From a virus, in the IMG/VR virus record IMGVR_UViG_3300030333_006068, positions 1 through 23,934 of that record: 23,934 nt of DNA. One strand, given 5' to 3'. This document shows, piece after piece, positions 13,718 through 22,786 of the stretch. Position 1 is the stretch's first letter. The number at the start of each line of letters is the position of its first letter. Position numbers and translations under genes: made by a program. Below the pieces are notes generated by a model. It did not search any database. It was not told the origin of the DNA and saw only the letters and a list, made by a program, of their open reading frames with translations.

Positions 13718-15928
13718 ATGGCTTACGAACAAAGTTTATTTAAAGTTATACAACCTGTTAAAATAAACGCTTTAAAAAGATTAAATAAATCAAAAAAGTG
13801 GGAATATGGATATAATAGGGATCATGATATAGTTGTTATATCTAAAACAGGTCAAATAGGTGATATATACGAAATACAAAATCTAAAAATAGCTTTACCT
13901 AAAGTACCTAAAAAAGTTCATAAGTTTGATAGTGATAAATGGGAAGTAACTGAACAACCTAAGGCACTACAAAGAATTAAAACTATATTTGATTGGAAAG
14001 AATATCCAGCTGATTTTAAAGAACAGTATATAGATTATATAGAAGAAGAATTTAGTAGGAGAGAAGATGGTTTTTGGTATTATAATAAAGGTGTTCCAAC
14101 TTATATAACTGGAACTCATTATATGTACCTACAATGGTCTAAAATTGATGTAGGACATCCGGATTTTAGAGAAGCTAACAGATTGTTTTATATCTTCTGG
14201 GAGGCATGTAAAGCAGACCAAAGGTGTTATGGTATGTGTTACCTGAAAAACAGACGATCTGGGTTCTCTTTTATGGCTTCTGGAGAGCTTGTGAATATGG
14301 CTACATTAGCTAGTGATGCTAGATTTGGTATATTATCTAAAACAGGTCCAGATGCTAAGAAAATGTTCACTGATAAAGTTGTACCTATATCAGTTAATTA
14401 TCCTTTCTTTTTTAAGCCCATCCAAGATGGTATGGATAGACCTAAAACAGAATTAGCTTATAGGGTACCAGCTAGTAAATTAACTAGAAGAAAAATAGAA
14501 CAAGGTAGTGATGATGAAGATTTAGAAGGTCTAGATACAACTATCGATTGGAAGAATACTGGTGATAATAGTTATGATGGTGAAAAACTAAAATTATTAG
14601 CACATGATGAAAGTGGTAAATGGGAAAGACCAAATAATATATTAAATAATTGGCGAGTTACAAAAACTTGTTTACGATTAGGTGGTAGAATTATTGGTAA
14701 GTGTATGATGGGAAGTACATCAAACGCATTAGATAAAGGTGGAGATAATTTTAAAAAACTTTATAATGGATCAGATGTTACAAAAAGAAACCGCAATGGA
14801 CAGACTAGCTCAGGATTATATAGTTTGTTCATTCCTATGGAATGGAATTACGAGGGATTCATTGATTCTTATGGACACCCTGTATTCGATACACCAGAAA
14901 AAGAAATTAGAGGACCGTATGATGATTGGATAGATGTTGGTATTATAGATCATTGGCAAAATGAAGCTGATGGTTTGAAAAACGATGGAGATGCTTTAAA
15001 TGAATTTTATAGACAATTTCCAAGAACTGAAGAACACGCTTTCAGAGACGAAACTCAAAACAGTATATTTAATTTAGCAAGAATATACGAACAAGTAGAT
15101 TATAACGAAGAGGTTGTCCCACCTATAACTCAAGGTAATTTTCAATGGGCTAATGGAATAAAGGATTCAAAAGTAATGTTTTATCCAGATCCTAAAGGAA
15201 GATTTAAAGTTAGTTGGACACCTAAATATGCGTTACAAAATAATATAGTAATTAAAAATGGTAGAAAGTATCCAGGTAATGAACATATGGGTGCTTTTGG
15301 ATGTGATAGTTATGATATATCAGGAACTGTAGATGGACAAGGATCAAAGGGTTCTTTACATGGTTTAACTAAGTTTAGCATGGAAGATTGTCCACCTAAT
15401 CAATTCTTTTTAGAATATATAGCTAGACCACAAACCGCAGAAATATTTTTTGAAGATATGTTAATGGCAATAGTTTTTTATGGAATGCCTTTACTTGCGG
15501 AAAATAACAAACCTAGACTATTATATTATTTAAGAAGAAGAGGTTATCGAGGTTATTCAATGAATAGACCTGATAAAGTTTGGAATAAATTATCTACCGC
15601 AGAAAAAGAAGTTGGTGGTATACCAAACTCAAGTGAAGATATTAAACAAGCTCACGCTGCTGCAATTGAAATGTATATACAAGAACATGTTGGTATAAAA
15701 CAAGATGGATCACATGGTAATATGTATTTTAATAGTACGTTAAATGATTGGGCTAGATTTGATATAAATAATAGAACAAAATATGATGCTTCTATTAGTT
15801 CAGGACTTGCAATAATGGCTTGTAATAGACATATGTATAGACCTAACGCAGAAGTACAACGAGAAAAAGTAAATATAAGCATAGCTAAATATAAAAATAA
15901 AGGCATGCGATCAAAATTAATAAAGTAA
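13718..15928 (+). CDS. terL: Large terminase subunit (TerL)
   Basis: A 736-aa protein, longer than most terminases but normal for this group of Bacteroidota phages. The N-terminal part carries GVPTYITGTHYMYLQWSKID, the phrase I best know from these terminases. The ATPase segment MCYLKNRRSGFSF (about residues 175-188) replaces a canonical Walker A with a K-x-x-R-x-G-F-S form. The C-terminal part holds the likely RNase-H-like nuclease: GAFGCDSYDIS at about 523-533 supplies an acidic cluster. TerL drives ATP-powered DNA translocation into the procapsid through the portal and cuts the concatemer. The portal gene follows after one base, as usual. The start ATG lies three bases after the previous stop. 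Confidence 0.9.
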   Translation: MAYEQSLFKVIQPVKINALKRLNKSKKWEYGYNRDHDIVVISKTGQIGDIYEIQNLKIALPKVPKKVHKFDSDKWEVTEQPKALQRIKTIFDWKEYPADFKEQYIDYIEEEFSRREDGFWYYNKGVPTYITGTHYMYLQWSKIDVGHPDFREANRLFYIFWEACKADQRCYGMCYLKNRRSGFSFMASGELVNMATLASDARFGILSKTGPDAKKMFTDKVVPISVNYPFFFKPIQDGMDRPKTELAYRVPASKLTRRKIEQGSDDEDLEGLDTTIDWKNTGDNSYDGEKLKLLAHDESGKWERPNNILNNWRVTKTCLRLGGRIIGKCMMGSTSNALDKGGDNFKKLYNGSDVTKRNRNGQTSSGLYSLFIPMEWNYEGFIDSYGHPVFDTPEKEIRGPYDDWIDVGIIDHWQNEADGLKNDGDALNEFYRQFPRTEEHAFRDETQNSIFNLARIYEQVDYNEEVVPPITQGNFQWANGIKDSKVMFYPDPKGRFKVSWTPKYALQNNIVIKNGRKYPGNEHMGAFGCDSYDISGTVDGQGSKGSLHGLTKFSMEDCPPNQFFLEYIARPQTAEIFFEDMLMAIVFYGMPLLAENNKPRLLYYLRRRGYRGYSMNRPDKVWNKLSTAEKEVGGIPNSSEDIKQAHAAAIEMYIQEHVGIKQDGSHGNMYFNSTLNDWARFDINNRTKYDASISSGLAIMACNRHMYRPNAEVQREKVNISIAKYKNKGMRSKLIK

Positions 15929-15929
15929 T

Positions 15930-18356
15930 ATGGCAGAATCAGTTACAAAAGGTTATTTCCCTAGTCAAGTTGTTGGCGATCAAGAGAAAGCTAGCCAAGA
16001 ATATGGCTTAAAGGTTGCTAGAGCTATTGAATCAGAGTGGTTCAAACGTGATTCTGGTACCAATAGGTTTTATAATAATCAAAATGAATATCATAAATTA
16101 AGATTGTATGCTAGAGGAGAACAGTCAATACAAAAATATAAAGATGAGTTATCAATTAATGGTGATTTATCTTATCTTAATTTAGATTGGAAACCAGTAC
16201 CTATTATACCTAAATTTGTAGATATAGTAGTTAATGGTATGGCTGAAAGATTATATGATATAAAAGCTTATTCACAAGATCCATATGGTATGAGTAAAAG
16301 AACTGCTTATATGGAATCTATATTAAGAGATATAGAAACAAAAGAAATTATTGATTTTGCTCAAGACGCTTTAGGAATATCATTAGCTGAAAATGCTCCT
16401 GAAAAATTACCAGATAGTGAAGAAGAATTACAACTTCATATGCAATTAGATTACAAGCAAGAAGTTGAATTAGCTCAAGAGCAAGCTATAACAACAATAT
16501 TAACTGGTAATAAATTTGAAGAAACGAGAAAAAGATTATATTATGATTTAACTACTTTAGGTATAGCTTGTGTTAAGGACAAGTTTACAACATCTGAAGG
16601 GGTTAAAGTAGATTATGTTGATCCTGCTAGTATAGTTTATTCATATACCGAAAGTCCTTATTTTGATGATATATATTATATTGGTGAGGTAAAAACAATA
16701 CCTATAAACGAACTTAAAAAAGAATTCCCAGGATTATCAGAGGAAGAGTTACTTAAGATTGTTAAGCAACCTAATCAAAAATCAAATATGCATTATAGAA
16801 CTGCAGCTTCTAATGATAATAATGATAAAAACACCGTAGAAGTCTTATATTTTAATTATAAAACATACATGAATGAGGTGTATAAAGTAAAAGATACACA
16901 ATCAGGAGGTAGTAAAGTTATATTAAGAGATGATACTTTTGATCCACCAATTCAAGAAATGACTGGTCAATATGAAAAAATTGAAAGATCATTAGAGGTT
17001 TTATATGAAGGAGTTTTAATTTTAGGCACAGATAAATTACTTAAATGGGAAATGGCTAAAAATATGATGCGTCCTAAAAGTGATTATACTAAAGTTAAAA
17101 TGAATTACAACTTAGTAGCGCCTAGAATGTATAAAGGTAAGATTGAATCTTTAGTTGGTAGAATAACTGGTTTTGCTGACATGATTCAATTAACTCATTT
17201 GAAATTACAACAAGTAATGGCTAGAATGGTTCCTGATGGTGTTTATTTAGATGCTGATGGTTTAGCTGAAATAGATTTAGGTAATGGTACTAATTACAAC
17301 CCACAAGAAGCATTAAACATGTTCTTCCAGACTGGTAGTGTTATTGGTAGATCATTTACTTCAGAGGGTGATATGAATCCTGGTAAAATACCTATTCAAG
17401 AAATACAGAGTGGTTCTGGTGGACAGAAGCTAGCTAGTTTAATTCAAACATATAATTATTATTTACAAATGATAAGAGATGTAACCGGATTAAATGAAGC
17501 AAGAGATGCTAGTAAACCAGAAGAAAGATCATTAGTTGGTGTACAAAAATTAGCTGCAGCAAATAGTAATACTGCTACAAGACATATATTAAATTCTGGA
17601 TTATACTTAACAGCTGAAGTAGCAGAATCAATTTCTTTAAGAATATCTGATATTATAGAGTATTCTCCAACAAAAGAAGCATTTATTCAAAAAATAGGTG
17701 GTCATAATATTGGTACGTTAGAAGATATATCTAGTTTACATTTATATGATTTCGGTATATTTTTAGATGTTTCACCAGATGAAGAGGAAAAACAAATGTT
17801 AGAGAATAATATTCAAATGGCATTATCTCAACAAATGATAGAACTAGAGGATGCTATTGATTTAAGAAATATTAAAAATGTTAAGTTAGCTAATCAATTG
17901 TTAAAAGTTAGAAGAAAAAAGAAACAAGAAAGAGATCAATTGATACAAGAGCAAAATATAAAAACTCAAGCTGAAGCGAATGCTAATTCTCAAAAACAAG
18001 CAGCTGAAGCAGAGGTACAAAAAGATCAAGCTTTAACAGCTTCTAAAATGCAATTAGAACAAGGTAAAGCTGAACTAGAAAAACAAAGATTATTACATGA
18101 AGCTCAAATTAAAAAAGAACTCATGAATCATGAATTTGCTATCAACATGAGACTTAAGCAAGCTGAGCTTCAAGTTATTAATAGTAAAGAAACAGAAAAA
18201 GAAGATCGTAAAGATGAAAGAACTAGAATACAAGCTAGTCAACAATCTGAATTAATCGATCAAAGAAATAACAATAAACCACCTAAAAAGTTTGAATCTA
18301 TGGGTAATGATAGTTTAGGTGACCTAGGTAATCTAGGTATGTATGACCCTAGATAA
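15930..18356 (+). CDS. Portal protein
   Basis: An 808-aa protein immediately after TerL, in the standard order terminase-portal-scaffold-capsid. The N-terminal third has RLYARGEQSIQKYKDELS, then WKPVPIIPKFVDIVVNGMAE, a pattern typical of the clip and wing region of portals in this phage group. From about residue 655 to 770 the protein is a long Gln/Glu/Lys-rich coiled coil, probably the crown or barrel helix, and it ends in a short flexible tail. The ring of portal subunits is the channel for DNA and the head-tail junction. Length is at the upper end for portals but fits the crAss-like group. No catalytic motif is expected. Confidence 0.87.
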   Translation: MAESVTKGYFPSQVVGDQEKASQEYGLKVARAIESEWFKRDSGTNRFYNNQNEYHKLRLYARGEQSIQKYKDELSINGDLSYLNLDWKPVPIIPKFVDIVVNGMAERLYDIKAYSQDPYGMSKRTAYMESILRDIETKEIIDFAQDALGISLAENAPEKLPDSEEELQLHMQLDYKQEVELAQEQAITTILTGNKFEETRKRLYYDLTTLGIACVKDKFTTSEGVKVDYVDPASIVYSYTESPYFDDIYYIGEVKTIPINELKKEFPGLSEEELLKIVKQPNQKSNMHYRTAASNDNNDKNTVEVLYFNYKTYMNEVYKVKDTQSGGSKVILRDDTFDPPIQEMTGQYEKIERSLEVLYEGVLILGTDKLLKWEMAKNMMRPKSDYTKVKMNYNLVAPRMYKGKIESLVGRITGFADMIQLTHLKLQQVMARMVPDGVYLDADGLAEIDLGNGTNYNPQEALNMFFQTGSVIGRSFTSEGDMNPGKIPIQEIQSGSGGQKLASLIQTYNYYLQMIRDVTGLNEARDASKPEERSLVGVQKLAAANSNTATRHILNSGLYLTAEVAESISLRISDIIEYSPTKEAFIQKIGGHNIGTLEDISSLHLYDFGIFLDVSPDEEEKQMLENNIQMALSQQMIELEDAIDLRNIKNVKLANQLLKVRRKKKQERDQLIQEQNIKTQAEANANSQKQAAEAEVQKDQALTASKMQLEQGKAELEKQRLLHEAQIKKELMNHEFAINMRLKQAELQVINSKETEKEDRKDERTRIQASQQSELIDQRNNNKPPKKFESMGNDSLGDLGNLGMYDPR

Positions 18357-18360
18357 TTTG

Positions 18361-18382
18361 TTTAATTATATAATATTATATT
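18361..18382 (+). promoter_or_regulatory. A/T leader TTTAATTATA...TTATATT before scaffold gene
   Basis: TTTAATTATA, then TAATA, then TTATATT directly before the ATG. The leader of the gene at 21242 has the same two blocks five bases closer together. It may act in transcription or in SD-independent initiation. Confidence 0.35.
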
Positions 18383-19663
18383 ATGGCTAAAAATGAAAAC
18401 AAGGAAGTTGTTGAAGAAATTCAAGAACAACCTAAAGAACAAAAAGAGCAACCAGCAATAAAAACGAATGAAGAAGTTGCTGATGCTAAAATCAACACCC
18501 CAGTTGAAAAAGAGGGTGGCGATATGAAAATGAAAGCAAAACCTAAAAAACCTAAACAATTCGTTAATAAAGAAGAAGACGAGGTTATTAAGGTTGATTT
18601 AACTAAAAAAGCAGAAGAAGAAGATAAGGTAGAAGAAAAACCTGTTGAAGAAGAAGTTAAGGAAGAAGAAGAAAAAACTGTTGAAGAAGTTAAAGAAGAA
18701 GCTAAAAAAGAAGAAGTTAAAGAGGAAGAACAACCTGTAGTTGAAGAAATAACTGATGAGGAAGTTAAAGAAAAGGTAGAGGAAAAAAATGAAGAAGTTG
18801 TTGAAGCAATAAAAGAATCTAAAGAAACAGGTGAACCTTTACCAGAAAATATTCAAAAAGTTGTAGACTTTATGAAAGATACTGGTGGTAGTTTAGAAGA
18901 CTATGTAAGATTAAATCAAGATTATAGTAATCATGATGATATATCATTACTAAGAGAATACTACAAACAAACAAAACCTCATCTAACAGATGATGAAGTT
19001 AGTTTTATAATGGACGATCAATTTTCGTATGACGAAGAAACAGACGAAGAACGTGACATTAAGAGAAAGAAATTAGCACTCAAAGAGCAAGTTGCCGGTG
19101 CTAGAGCCCATTTAGACGGGTTAAAGTCTAAGTATTACGAAGAAATCAAAGCTGGATCGAAGCTCACGCCAGATCAACAAAAAGCAATTGAATTCTTCAA
19201 CCGATATAACGAGGAAAAGGAAACAACAGAAAAAGCTACAGAGGCACAAAAAGCCGCTTTTCTCCAAAAAACTGATAAAGTTTTTAATGATGATTTCAAA
19301 GGTTTTGAATATAATCTAGGAGATAAAAGATTTAGGTTTAATGTAAAGAATAGCGAAAAGGTTAAGGAATCTCAAAGCGACATAAATAATTTCTTCAAGA
19401 AGTTTCTTGATGATAAACAAGTTATGAATGACGCAGTAGGTTATCATAAATCTTTATATACCGCTATGAACCCTGATGCTGTTGCCAAACATTTTTACGA
19501 ACAAGGTAAAGCTGATGCTATTAAAGATAGTATGGCTAAATCTAAAAATATCAATATGGATCCAAGACAAGAACATACAAATTCTATTCCTAATCCAGGT
19601 TGGTCAGTAAAAGCTGTTCCAGGCGACTCGGTTTCCGATTTTAAAGTTAGAATCAAAAAATAA
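18383..19663 (+). CDS. Probable scaffold (capsid assembly) protein
   Basis: A 426-aa protein between portal and capsid genes. Its N-terminal third, about residues 60-150, is extremely rich in Glu and Lys (runs such as VEEEVKEEEEKTVEEVKEE), disordered or helical. The middle carries coiled-coil and short folded segments (ENIQKVVDFMKDTGGSLEDY; HLTDDEVSFIMDDQFS). The C-terminal part is basic to neutral with a positively charged end (DSVSDFKVRIKK), where scaffolds usually bind the capsid protein. Position, size, charge and absence of enzyme motifs together support a scaffold role. No protease domain was recognised. Confidence 0.72.
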   Translation: MAKNENKEVVEEIQEQPKEQKEQPAIKTNEEVADAKINTPVEKEGGDMKMKAKPKKPKQFVNKEEDEVIKVDLTKKAEEEDKVEEKPVEEEVKEEEEKTVEEVKEEAKKEEVKEEEQPVVEEITDEEVKEKVEEKNEEVVEAIKESKETGEPLPENIQKVVDFMKDTGGSLEDYVRLNQDYSNHDDISLLREYYKQTKPHLTDDEVSFIMDDQFSYDEETDEERDIKRKKLALKEQVAGARAHLDGLKSKYYEEIKAGSKLTPDQQKAIEFFNRYNEEKETTEKATEAQKAAFLQKTDKVFNDDFKGFEYNLGDKRFRFNVKNSEKVKESQSDINNFFKKFLDDKQVMNDAVGYHKSLYTAMNPDAVAKHFYEQGKADAIKDSMAKSKNINMDPRQEHTNSIPNPGWSVKAVPGDSVSDFKVRIKK

Positions 19664-19689
19664 AGTTAAACATTTAAAATTTAAAAATT

Positions 19690-21162
19690 ATGGCATTAGC
19701 TGGAACTGGTGCGGAATTAGCGCACTTAACTCCGAGACCAAATAAAACATTATTTGGCTCGAATTATCTCAGCATCTCAGGCAACGACTTCAATTTCACG
19801 AAGCAGTTCTTACCAGAAGTGTATGAAAAAGAAGTAGAGAGATATGGTAACAGAACTATATCTGGATTTTTGTCTATGGTAGGTGCAGAGATGCCTATGG
19901 CTTCTGATGAGGTCGTATGGTCTGAACAAGGTCGAATTCACGTTGCTTATGATGACGTTGAAGTCGAATCTGCTGGAAATAACTTACTAAGATTTTCAGA
20001 AGAACCTTTAATAAATGTAGGTGATACAATTGTTATTGGTAAAGCTGGTAAATCATTGAAATGTTATGTATCAGCTGTTAATGTTGGTGGTACTGCTACT
20101 GATATTACTGCACAACCTTATACAATTTCTACTTTAGCAGAAGCTGCAGGGCTTGGTGCTACTGGTGGTTCTACAGGATATTCTGTATTTGTATATGGTT
20201 CTGAATATGCAAAAGGCTCTGAAAACGCTGGAAACAAAAAAGACGCTACGTTTACTTCTTATAGTAATAAACCAATTATTTTAAGAGATAAGTATACGGT
20301 TAACGGTTCTGACACTGCTCAGATCGGTTGGGTTGAAGTTTCTACTGAAGCAGGTACTTCTGGATATTTATGGTATCTAAAATCTGAGCATGAAGCAAGA
20401 ATTAGATTTGAAGATCAATTAGAAATGGCTATGATTGAAGCTGAGAAAAAAGTAACGACTGGTGGTACAGCGTCTGCTATCTCTGCTACAGGTATTTCTG
20501 GATCTGAAGGTTTATTTGCAGCTATCAACTCAAGAGGTTTAGTATTTAATAACGCTGATTTTGATGATCACATGAACTATAACTATACTTTAGGTGATGT
20601 TCATCAAGGTTTAGCTGAGTTCGATACTATATTACAAGAACTTGATAAACAAGGTTCTATCGAAGAAAACATGATGTTCTTAGACAGAGCAACAGCTCTA
20701 TCTATTGATAACATGCTTGCGCAGCAAAATTCTCACGGTGCAGGTGGTACTTCATGGGGTGTATTTAATAATTCTGAGGAAATGGCTCTTAATCTAGGTT
20801 TCTCTGGTTTCAGAAGAGGTTCTTATGACTTCTACAAAACTGACTGGAAATACTTAAACGACTCTACTACTAGAGGATTGATTAAGGACGTAGAAGGTGT
20901 TATCGTTCCTGCTGGAACTTCAACAGTTTACGATCAGGTTATGGGAAGAAACATCCAAAGACCATTCTTACACGTTAGATATAGAGCTTCTGAAGCGGAC
21001 GATAGAAGAATGAAATCTTGGATTACTGGTTCTGTAGGTGGAAACTACACAAGTGACGAAGATGCAATGAACGTTCATTTCTTATCTGAGAGATGTTTAT
21101 GTGTTCAGGCAGCTAACAACTTTGTGTTACTGAAATCTACTGACGCGGTACAAGGTGACTAA
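19690..21162 (+). CDS. Major capsid protein (HK97-fold type)
   Basis: A 490-aa protein. The N-terminal segment QFLPEVYEKEVERYGNRTI (about residues 38-56), followed by GFLSMVGAEMP and VVWSEQGRIH, is the phrase I associate with the capsid proteins of marine Bacteroidota and crAss-like phages. A variable Gly/Ser-rich middle (about 150-200) probably forms a surface insertion. Later come a helix DQLEMAMIEAEKKV and the end region YRASEADDRRMKSWITGS. No N-terminal prodomain is obvious. Codons look more C/G-tolerant than in neighbours, as expected of a highly expressed gene. A strong terminator directly follows, consistent with a high-level transcript ending here. Confidence 0.87.
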   Translation: MALAGTGAELAHLTPRPNKTLFGSNYLSISGNDFNFTKQFLPEVYEKEVERYGNRTISGFLSMVGAEMPMASDEVVWSEQGRIHVAYDDVEVESAGNNLLRFSEEPLINVGDTIVIGKAGKSLKCYVSAVNVGGTATDITAQPYTISTLAEAAGLGATGGSTGYSVFVYGSEYAKGSENAGNKKDATFTSYSNKPIILRDKYTVNGSDTAQIGWVEVSTEAGTSGYLWYLKSEHEARIRFEDQLEMAMIEAEKKVTTGGTASAISATGISGSEGLFAAINSRGLVFNNADFDDHMNYNYTLGDVHQGLAEFDTILQELDKQGSIEENMMFLDRATALSIDNMLAQQNSHGAGGTSWGVFNNSEEMALNLGFSGFRRGSYDFYKTDWKYLNDSTTRGLIKDVEGVIVPAGTSTVYDQVMGRNIQRPFLHVRYRASEADDRRMKSWITGSVGGNYTSDEDAMNVHFLSERCLCVQAANNFVLLKSTDAVQGD

Positions 21163-21174
21163 TCAATAGTTAAT

Positions 21175-21216
21175 TAAAAGCAAAGGGAGCTTCGGCTCCC
21201 TCAGCTTTTATTTTTT
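21175..21216 (+). terminator. Rho-independent terminator with UUCG tetraloop
   Basis: Outer stem TAAAAGC/GCTTTTA, a 3x3 internal loop AAA/TCA, inner stem GGGAGC/GCTCCC and loop TTCG closed by C-G, then TTTTTT. The U-rich side and the C(UUCG)G loop make this the clearest terminator in the window, 12 bases after the capsid stop. Confidence 0.88.
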
Positions 21217-21224
21217 ACAAACTT

Positions 21225-21241
21225 TTTAATTATATTATATT
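21225..21241 (+). promoter_or_regulatory. A/T leader TTTAATTATA TTATATT before connector gene
   Basis: Directly downstream of the terminator and directly before the ATG at 21242. It shares both blocks with 18361-18382. Because transcription from upstream should stop at 21216, a promoter in or around this leader is likely, unless readthrough supplies the tail genes. Confidence 0.4.
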
Positions 21242-22018
21242 ATGGAAAAACAAAAAAAAATCCCAGGTGTACCAGAAGGTATGAATTGGGAGGTTAAAGA
21301 TAGAGTTTATTATTTAACCACTAAAGACACTCCAATAGTTTGGACATTACCTAGTAAGCACACTAGAAAAAAACCATTATTATGGTTTGATCCAGAAAAA
21401 AACTATCAAAGGGAGTTAAGATATGCTACTAACCAACCATCTCCATTAAGAGATGAACAAGAAGGTGCTTCTACGTTAGGACATATCATGTTTAGAGATG
21501 GAGCATTAGTTGTTCCTGCTAGACAGCAATCATTACAAAAACTATTATCAATATATCATCCGTTAAAAAATGTTCTATATTCTGAGCACGATGAGGTTGA
21601 AGTAGCAACTAATGATTTAGAGTACATGGAGTTAGAAATTGAAGCTTTAAAAATAGCTAAAGATTTAGATATAGATTTTGCTGAAGGGATATTAAGAGTA
21701 GAATCAGGTAGCAAAGTTAGTCAAATGACTTCAAAAGAAATAAAAAGGGATTTATTACTTTTTGCAAGAAAAAATCCTGCTTTGTTTATTAATTTAGTCC
21801 AAGATGAAAACGTACAGTTACGAAATTTTGGAATAAAAGCTGTTGAAGCTCAAATCATAAAGTTATCTCCAGATAATAGAAAATTTACTTGGGCAAGTAA
21901 TGGGAGAAAACTTATGACAGTACCTTTTGATGAACATCCATATTCTGCATTAGCAGCATGGTTTCAAACTGATGAAGGACTAGAAGTTTTCAACAATATT
22001 GAAAAAAGATTAAAATAA
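21242..22018 (+). CDS. Conserved virion or connector protein of unknown role
   Basis: A 258-aa protein after the capsid gene. The N-terminal half reads WEVKDRVYYLTTKDTPIVWTL, then SKHTRKKPLLWFDPEK, then a HIMFRDGALVVPARQQSLQK segment, a mixed beta fold without catalytic residues. The C-terminal half is helical (LLFARKNPALFINLVQDENV) and ends with FDEHPYSALAAWFQTDEGLE. I recognise it as a conserved protein following the capsid gene in marine phages, but not by name. Position suggests a head completion, decoration or head-tail joining role. Alternatives include a regulator of late steps. It has its own leader after the terminator, and its end is followed by a long hairpin. Confidence 0.6.
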   Translation: MEKQKKIPGVPEGMNWEVKDRVYYLTTKDTPIVWTLPSKHTRKKPLLWFDPEKNYQRELRYATNQPSPLRDEQEGASTLGHIMFRDGALVVPARQQSLQKLLSIYHPLKNVLYSEHDEVEVATNDLEYMELEIEALKIAKDLDIDFAEGILRVESGSKVSQMTSKEIKRDLLLFARKNPALFINLVQDENVQLRNFGIKAVEAQIIKLSPDNRKFTWASNGRKLMTVPFDEHPYSALAAWFQTDEGLEVFNNIEKRLK

Positions 22019-22026
22019 TAATCACT

Positions 22027-22066
22027 TATAGAGGTAACCATCTCTATGAGGTGGTTACTTACTATA
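22027..22066 (+). terminator. Long imperfect hairpin after connector gene
   Basis: TATAG pairs with CTATA, a single A bulge follows, then AGGTAACCA pairs with TGGTTACTT (one G-T), with a small inner CTC/GAG pair in the loop. No U tract follows (AAATAAAAAATT), so a factor-independent terminator is doubtful. An mRNA processing, stability or translation-control element for the gene at 22078 is as likely. Confidence 0.5.
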
Positions 22067-22077
22067 AATAAAAAATT

Positions 22078-22776
22078 ATGGCAGTTAACGTAGATACAGT
22101 ATATCAAAGAGTTTTAGCAATAGCTAATAAAGAACAAAGAGGTTATATAACACCTCAAGAATTTAATCTATTTGCTAATCAAGCTCAAATGGATATATTT
22201 GAACAATATTTTTACGACTTAGATCAGTTTATGAAAGTTCCGGGAAATGACTCTACGTATTCTGACATGGTTGATATAATAAAAGAAAAAATAGATATAT
22301 TTGAAAGATTCAGACAAGATGTAAGTATGAGTAGTGGTGGTGTAGGTACATTACCAGCACATTACAGAATGGGTGAATTATATTATCTATGCGATGGTAA
22401 TTATCGCGAAATTGAAAAAATAAATCAAAATGATTTACATCATATCATAAACTCACCTTTAATAGCACCAGCGGTCTCTAGACCAATATTTGTACACACT
22501 GGTGAAAGATCAATACAAGTTTATCCAACCACAATAACAAGTGGTGTGACATGTAATTTAATTACCACTCCTGCAACTGTAGAGTGGGCTTATACTACTG
22601 TCTTAAGTGAGGCATTATATAATGCTAATACATCTGTTAATTTTGAACTACACGCTTCAGAAGAATCAGAGTTAGTTATAAAAATATTAGAGTTAGCTGG
22701 TATAACAATAAAAGATCCTCAGTTATATCCAATAGCTTCTCAAGAGGAACAACAAAATGTACAACAAGAACAATAA
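22078..22776 (+). CDS. Head-tail connector / ring protein (type 1)
   Basis: A 232-aa protein. The N-terminus VDTVYQRVLAIANKEQRGYI, then TPQEFNLFANQAQMDIFEQY, is a highly recognisable helical start of a family found after the capsid gene in marine phages and crAss-like relatives. The middle has beta strands (HYRMGELYYLCDGNYREIEK) and the C-terminal part a helix and a Gln-rich tail (SQEEQQNVQQEQ). The layout of helical collar plus beta domain fits head-completion or ring proteins that stack below the portal. The assignment rests on family memory and gene order; the exact ring number cannot be given. It ends ten bases before the next gene. Confidence 0.65.
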   Translation: MAVNVDTVYQRVLAIANKEQRGYITPQEFNLFANQAQMDIFEQYFYDLDQFMKVPGNDSTYSDMVDIIKEKIDIFERFRQDVSMSSGGVGTLPAHYRMGELYYLCDGNYREIEKINQNDLHHIINSPLIAPAVSRPIFVHTGERSIQVYPTTITSGVTCNLITTPATVEWAYTTVLSEALYNANTSVNFELHASEESELVIKILELAGITIKDPQLYPIASQEEQQNVQQEQ

Positions 22777-22786
22777 ACAATAGACT

